A stretch of DNA of 64,000 nt from Ramlibacter agri (GTDB taxonomy: Bacteria; Pseudomonadota; Gammaproteobacteria; Burkholderiales; Burkholderiaceae_C). Both the position numbers and the translations under genes were made by a program. Positions 60,199 to 64,000 of this stretch are shown here, piece by piece. The notes under the pieces are model-generated. The model saw only the letters and a program-made list of their open reading frames with translations. It did not search any database and was not told where the DNA came from. Every line of letters starts with the position of its first letter. Position 1 is the first letter of the stretch. Where the stretch lies: assembly GCF_012927085.1 (NCBI RefSeq), contig NZ_JABBFX010000001.1, positions 806,001 to 870,000 of the forward strand. The letters run 5' to 3'.

Positions 60199-60599
60199 TG
60201 GCGATCAGCTCCGTCGATGGCAGCACGGCTGCCGCAGCTTCCGCGAACAGCATCGGGCTGCAGGACTTCCTGAAGATCCTGCTGACGCAGCTGAACTACC
60301 AGGATCCCCTCAAGCCGATGGACAACCAGGCGTTCATGGCGCAGATGGCGCAATTCACTGCGCTGGAACAGACGCAGCGCATGAACGACAAGCTGGACCT
60401 GCTGATCGCCAATCAGTCGGCGCTGCAATCGGTCGGCCTGATCGGCCGGCAGGTGGACGTCACCACCAACAGCGGAAATATCACAGGGACGGTCGCCTCC
60501 CTGTCACTGCAAGGCGACCAGCCAAAGCTTAGCGTGAGAACCAGTGACGGCAGCCTGCTGGAGGACCTGGGCCTCGCGCAGGTGAGCGCCGTGCGCTGA
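60195..60599 (+). CDS. flgD: Flagellar hook assembly protein FlgD, short form
   Basis: 134 residues from ATG 60195, overlapping the previous stop. The N-terminal FlgD core is clear: LQDFLKILLTQLNYQDPLKPMDNQAFMAQMAQFTALEQTQRMND. After VGLIGRQVDVTTNSGNITGTVAS it ends, lacking the FlgD-FLN/Tudor C-terminal domain, so it is about 80-90 residues shorter than the classical ~225. The core is what caps the growing hook; a short form is known in some flagellar systems. flgE follows 9 bp later. Confidence 0.92.
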   Translation: MMAISSVDGSTAAAASANSIGLQDFLKILLTQLNYQDPLKPMDNQAFMAQMAQFTALEQTQRMNDKLDLLIANQSALQSVGLIGRQVDVTTNSGNITGTVASLSLQGDQPKLSVRTSDGSLLEDLGLAQVSAVR

Positions 60600-60608
60600 G
60601 GGGGTGCG

Positions 60609-61784
60609 ATGCTCGATTCCATCTACGTCGGCATGACGGGCCTGGCCGGCTATGCCAAGGGCCTGCGTGTCATCGGCAATGACACCGCCAACCTCAACAC
60701 GCCCGGCTACAAGGGCTCCACGCTGCAATTTGCCGACCTGTTCTACGCGGCTTCGTCTTCATCCGGTGAACAACCGGAGCGGCTCGGTTACGGCTTGCAG
60801 ACGGGTGGAACGCAACTCGACATGCGCCAGGGCGAACTGCGGCAGACCGGCAATGACTTCGACCTGGCCGTCGATGGCGAAGGCCTCTTCGTGCTGCGCA
60901 ACGAAGCGGGCGAAACGCGGTACACGCGTGCGGGCCAGTTCGAATTCGACCAGGCCGGCGTGTTCGTCAACCGCCTGGATGGCAGCAAGGTGATGGGCCT
61001 GGACGCTGCCGGCCAGCGCACGGGAATCCGCCTGGATGGCCTGCGCAGCATTGACGGCGAGCCGACCAATAGCGCGCGCTTCACCGGCAATCTCTCCAGC
61101 ACAGTGCCGGATTTCACGGCCAGCGGCGTGAAGGTGTTCGATGCCATCGGCGAGCAGCACGAGCTCACGGTGAAGTTCACGCCCGTCGCGGATAGCGTGG
61201 GCGCCTGGAACGTCGACGTGCAGGAAGCCGGCTCCAGCGTAGGCACCGGGCAATTGGTGTTCGTCGACGGCAAGCCGACGGAAGCGAGCGCGAAGCTCTC
61301 CTTCAGCTTCCAGCCGGCGGGCCGCTCCGCGCGCCAGCTCACGCTCGATTTCTCCAGCGACGTCACGTCCTTTGCTTCGGGCGACTTGTCCACGCTCGCC
61401 ATGAGCAGCCAGGATGGCCGGGCGCCCGGCACGCTGAGCAAGGTCAGTTTCGACGACAGTGGAGCGCTGGTGGCAACCTATACGAATGGTGCGACAGCGA
61501 AGGGCGCGCGCCTGGAGCTGGCGCGTTTCCGTTCAGCCGATGGCTTGCAACAAGCAGGTGGCAACCAGTTCGCCGCGGCCGAAGGTGCGGAGCCGGAAAC
61601 CGGCGCTGCCGGCGAGGCAGGGTTCGGGGCCGTGCGCAGCGGCGTTCTGGAGATGTCGAACGTCGATCTCTCGCGCGAGTTCACCGACCTGGTGGTGATG
61701 CAGCGTGGCTACCAGGCTTCGTCGCAGGTCATCACGACGGCCAACGACATGCTGCAGGAACTGTTCCGGATGAAGGCCAAGTGA
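60609..61784 (+). CDS. flgE: Flagellar hook protein FlgE
   Basis: 391 residues, the normal size. The N-terminus LDSIYVGMTGLAGYAKGLRVIGNDTANLNTPGYKGSTLQF has the rod/hook motif. The inner domain has YTRAGQFEFDQAGVFVNRLDGSKVMG, and the C-terminal rod/hook motif is RSGVLEMSNVDLSREFTDLVVMQRGYQASSQVITTANDMLQELFRMKAK. It forms the hook and is exported by the type III system. The stop overlaps the fliM-like start (TGATG). Confidence 0.95.
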   Translation: MLDSIYVGMTGLAGYAKGLRVIGNDTANLNTPGYKGSTLQFADLFYAASSSSGEQPERLGYGLQTGGTQLDMRQGELRQTGNDFDLAVDGEGLFVLRNEAGETRYTRAGQFEFDQAGVFVNRLDGSKVMGLDAAGQRTGIRLDGLRSIDGEPTNSARFTGNLSSTVPDFTASGVKVFDAIGEQHELTVKFTPVADSVGAWNVDVQEAGSSVGTGQLVFVDGKPTEASAKLSFSFQPAGRSARQLTLDFSSDVTSFASGDLSTLAMSSQDGRAPGTLSKVSFDDSGALVATYTNGATAKGARLELARFRSADGLQQAGGNQFAAAEGAEPETGAAGEAGFGAVRSGVLEMSNVDLSREFTDLVVMQRGYQASSQVITTANDMLQELFRMKAK

Positions 61785-62554
61785 TGGTTGCCTGGCTGCC
61801 GCCCGACACCGGGCGTGAACTGCGCTGGTGGGACGAACGTCACCTGCAATCGCTCGCGCAGGTGTTGACGGACGCCACCGAGTCCTGGCTGGCAGCATGG
61901 ACGGCGCAACGCAGCGCGCTGCGGGTGCACTGCCGCCTGCCCGTTGCCGCGGACCTGCAGGAGCAGGCGGCCTATGTGTTCGGCGGCAGCGACGGTGCGG
62001 GCGCCTGGCTCGGTTCTCGCAGTGCGGACGAAGCGGTGCTTGCAGGGTTGCTGTTTCCCGGATCCACCCGCACAGGCGCCATGGCACGGGCGGTACTGGA
62101 ACGGTTTCGCGCCGATGGCCTGCAGCGTCTGGCCACTGTGCTGGGACTGACTTCCCCCGCAAGCTGTGTGGAAGCCCCGCCGGAAGGAGTCGCCGTGCCG
62201 GGGTCCGGCGCGGTCACGGCCGAATGGGCGGCGCCGCTGCCGTGGCGGCTGGTCATCGGTGCGGCAGCTGCCGCGCCCTGGCGATCGCGCCCCGGCGCAA
62301 GTACCGCGCGCTGCGCGGGCCCGCTGGCCGCGGTCCACGAAGCCTTGTTCCAGCGCGAGTTCGTGCTGCAGGTCGAACTGCAAGGCTGCGAGCTGCAGCT
62401 CGGCGCATTGCGCGACCTGCGGCCCGGCGATGTCATCCGCTTGCCGCATCGACTGGAAGCACCGGCGAACGTGCGCCAGGAAGGCCGCACGCTTTTCTCC
62501 GCCCACCTGGGCCGCCAAGGCGGCGCCAAGGCCGTCGAACTCGCACCGGCCTGA
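61784..62554 (+). CDS. Short FliM/SctQ-like C-ring protein
   Basis: 256 residues from ATG 61784, against about 330 for FliM. The C-terminal ~65 residues (LQVELQGCELQLGALRDLRPGDVIRLPH) are a SpoA/surface-presentation domain shared by FliM, FliN and the injectisome protein SctQ. The N-terminal LSQxEIDALL CheY-binding motif of FliM is absent, and the middle domain is not recognisable as CheC-like. The N-part reads like a divergent ring domain (RRSALRVHCRLPV, AAYVFGGSDGAGAWLGSRS). It lies directly before fliN, where fliM should be. It is probably a C-ring protein unable to receive CheY-P. Confidence 0.62.
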   Translation: MVAWLPPDTGRELRWWDERHLQSLAQVLTDATESWLAAWTAQRSALRVHCRLPVAADLQEQAAYVFGGSDGAGAWLGSRSADEAVLAGLLFPGSTRTGAMARAVLERFRADGLQRLATVLGLTSPASCVEAPPEGVAVPGSGAVTAEWAAPLPWRLVIGAAAAAPWRSRPGASTARCAGPLAAVHEALFQREFVLQVELQGCELQLGALRDLRPGDVIRLPHRLEAPANVRQEGRTLFSAHLGRQGGAKAVELAPA

Positions 62555-62580
62555 GCGCGCCGCAGCGGACGAGGGATGCC

Positions 62581-62937
62581 ATGAGCCAGATGATCGAAAC
62601 CCTTCTGCACGAGAGCACGCCACCGCGGCCGCGGGCGCGCAGCATTGCTTTCGAGGAACTGGTGGCCGGGGCGGTCGATGGTCCGCCGCTGCTCGCCGAC
62701 ACGCATCCCTTGCTCGGCGTCAAGGTGCAGCTGCAGGTGCGCGTGGGTTCGGCCTCCATGACGGTGGGCGAGTTGCTGGCAGCGCGCGAGAACCAGGTGC
62801 TGGCCCTGGACCGCGGCGTGGACCAGCCGGTGGACCTCGTACTCGATGGGCGCACCGTGGCGCGCGGCCAATTGGTGGCGGTGGACGATTGCTTCGCCGT
62901 ACGCATCACCGAGCTGCCGGTTCCGCTGAAGCTGTGA
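62581..62937 (+). CDS. fliN: Flagellar C-ring protein FliN
   Basis: 118 residues. The C-terminal SpoA domain is typical: LGVKVQLQVRVGSASMTVGELLAARENQVLALDRGVDQPVDLVLDGRTVARGQLVAVDDCFAVRITEL. About 45 less conserved residues precede it. FliN packs with FliM and the export apparatus at the base of the C ring. It starts 26 bp after the FliM-like gene; fliO begins one base after its stop. Confidence 0.9.
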   Translation: MSQMIETLLHESTPPRPRARSIAFEELVAGAVDGPPLLADTHPLLGVKVQLQVRVGSASMTVGELLAARENQVLALDRGVDQPVDLVLDGRTVARGQLVAVDDCFAVRITELPVPLKL

Positions 62938-62938
62938 C

Positions 62939-63388
62939 ATGGACCCTCGCGCATGCCGTCGCCGGCTCGCCCCGTGGCTCCTCGCCTGCGGCTGGGCGCT
63001 GACGGCAAGCGGCCACGCGCAGGAGACGGTCCGGGCCGCGCGAGTGGGAGCAAGCAGCGTCCTGCCCACGACTTTGCCGCTGAGGCGCGGGGCGGCGGAC
63101 ACGCCGGCTGCGCCGCCGTGGCTCGCCGCCTCCAGCGTGCTGCTGCTCGCTGCGGCAGGTGGCGGCCTGCTGGTGATGCGGAGGCAGCGCTGGCCATGGC
63201 TTCGCATCGCTCGGCCTGACGGCGGACGCCCTGGCCTGGAGCGCATCTCCAGCCAGGCGCTGACGGCGCAGGCCAGCCTGCACGCCGTCCGCTGGAACGG
63301 CGAAGAGCTGCTCGTTGCCTGCACGGCACAGCAGGTGACGCTGCTGGCCCGGCGGCCTGCGAGCAGCGCGGAGGGAGAGAGGGCATGA
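62939..63388 (+). CDS. fliO: Flagellar biosynthesis protein FliO
   Basis: 149 residues. A hydrophobic N-terminal signal is followed by one clear helix (WLAASSVLLLAAAGGGLLVM) and then the cytoplasmic FliO domain with LERISSQALTAQASLHAVRWNGEELLVACTAQQVTLLAR, its typical GxxLlvavt pattern. FliO helps FliP assemble. It is small and variable; the position between fliN and fliP confirms the call. The stop overlaps fliP. Confidence 0.85.
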   Translation: MDPRACRRRLAPWLLACGWALTASGHAQETVRAARVGASSVLPTTLPLRRGAADTPAAPPWLAASSVLLLAAAGGGLLVMRRQRWPWLRIARPDGGRPGLERISSQALTAQASLHAVRWNGEELLVACTAQQVTLLARRPASSAEGERA

Positions 63389-64000
63389 GCAACGCGGTTC
63401 GGCGTGGTGCAGCCATCCTGCTCCTGCTGCTGGCCGCGGGCGCGCAGGCGGCGCCGGCTGGCCCGTCGCTGGTCGGCATGGAAACCTCGCAGACGCTGCG
63501 CATCGTGCTTGGCCTCACGGTCCTGGCCGTGCTGCCGGCGCTGCTGGTCTGCGTCACCGCTTTCTTGCGCATCGTGATCGTGCTGGCGATGCTGCGGCAC
63601 GCCCTGGGCATGCCGGAAACGCCACCCAACACCGTGGTGATCGGCCTGGCCCTGTTCCTCACGCTGTTCACGATGGCGCCGGTGCTGCATCGAGCCAACC
63701 AGGAGGCTTTCCAGCCCTTCATGCAAGGCACGCTGCCGATGGAGGCGGCCTATGACAAGGGCGCGGCGCCCCTGCGCGAGTTCATGGTGCGCCAGACACG
63801 CGAGCAGGACCTCGCCTTGATGGTGGAACTTTCCAAGGCCGATGTGCCGCAAGGCATGGACGACATCAGCAACGTGCAGCTGGTGCCCGCGTTCATGCTC
63901 TCCGAACTGCGGGCTGCATTCCAGATCGGTTTTCTCGTGTTCCTGCCTTTCCTCCTGATCGACCTGGTCGTCTCCAGCGTCCTGATGGCCCTGGGGATGA
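63385..64000 (+). CDS. fliP: Flagellar export gate protein FliP, cut by the window end
   Basis: About 205 residues of a ~245-residue protein. A cleavable signal (AILLLLLAAGAQA) precedes the FliP signatures LALTVLAVLPALLVCVTAFLRIVIVLAMLRHALGMPETPPN-like text, FLTLFTMAPVLHRANQEAFQPF, REFMVRQTREQDLALMVEL and VPAFMLSELRAAFQIGFLVFLPFLLIDLVVSSVLMALGM. It continues beyond 64000. With FliQ and FliR it forms the export pore, although here those two genes are at the other end of the cluster, some 18 kb upstream. Confidence 0.96.
   Translation, partial: MSNAVRRGAAILLLLLAAGAQAAPAGPSLVGMETSQTLRIVLGLTVLAVLPALLVCVTAFLRIVIVLAMLRHALGMPETPPNTVVIGLALFLTLFTMAPVLHRANQEAFQPFMQGTLPMEAAYDKGAAPLREFMVRQTREQDLALMVELSKADVPQGMDDISNVQLVPAFMLSELRAAFQIGFLVFLPFLLIDLVVSSVLMALGM

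Noticed and set aside
61972..63852. 626-residue minus-strand frame opposite the fliM-like to fliP genes
   Set aside because: It crosses five coupled plus-strand genes and is low-complexity antisense translation.

Overview
The window is high-GC DNA from a Gram-negative betaproteobacterium, most likely a Comamonadaceae-type member of the Burkholderiales. I infer this from the order rpsM-rpsK-rpsD-rpoA-rplQ, an Omp32-like porin, a cyo bo3 oxidase beside a RegBA redox pair, a paaABCDE-tetR cluster, a fused indolepyruvate oxidoreductase, and two GC-rich palindromic sequences of a kind I remember as dispersed in Comamonadaceae. No database was searched, so the genus is not assigned.

Layout. 1-2991: end of the ribosomal alpha operon plus an initiator tRNA and a terminator. 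3025-4475 (minus): a cupin protein, a 55-residue Cys-rich protein and an IclR regulator. 4539-10850 (plus): a Liv-type ABC importer, a shikimate-dehydrogenase-like enzyme, the binding protein and a LigI-like hydrolase, apparently one aromatic or alicyclic acid uptake and catabolism operon controlled by the divergent IclR protein. A porin, a second identical tRNA-fMet, CorA, a decayed TRAP permease remnant, a DUF3047-type lipoprotein and an MHS-family transporter follow. 15908-22582: cyoABCD, a SURF1 protein and RegB/RegA, packed as one run. 22586-36745: mixed metabolic genes, namely a phospholipase D/ClsC-like lipoprotein, a TAXI-type receptor with two membrane anchors, a repeat protein, a GST, a sulfatase, a membrane protein, the fused 2-oxoacid oxidoreductase with an Lrp regulator, a ZntB-like transporter and a diiron protein. 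37086-41436: the phenylacetyl-CoA epoxidase operon with a clear promoter/operator and its TetR regulator. 41438-44489 (minus): an ABC transporter with no binding protein. 44626-45552: a peptidoglycan-binding/chitosanase-like protein.

45690-64000 (plus): 24 tightly coupled flagellar genes, running off the end of the window inside fliP. The order is fliQ-fliR-flhB-flhA-flgF-flgG-flgA-flgH-flgI-flgB-flgC-fliE-fliF-[short fliG-like]-fliH-fliI-fliJ-[fliK slot]-flgD-flgE-[short fliM-like]-fliN-fliO-fliP. This is the usual fliM-N-O-P-Q-R-flhB-flhA order cut between fliP and fliQ, with everything else inserted between the two halves. The FliG-like protein is about half normal length, the FliM-like protein lacks the N-terminal CheY-binding motif, and FlgD and FlgH are atypical. 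It looks like a divergent secondary flagellar or flagellum-derived export system and is the most interesting part of the window.

Other points worth a look are three perfect hairpins upstream of rpsD, palindromic repeats read through in frame by livM and paaD, a 20-codon ORF linking paaA and paaB, and an inverted repeat over the iclR start codon.
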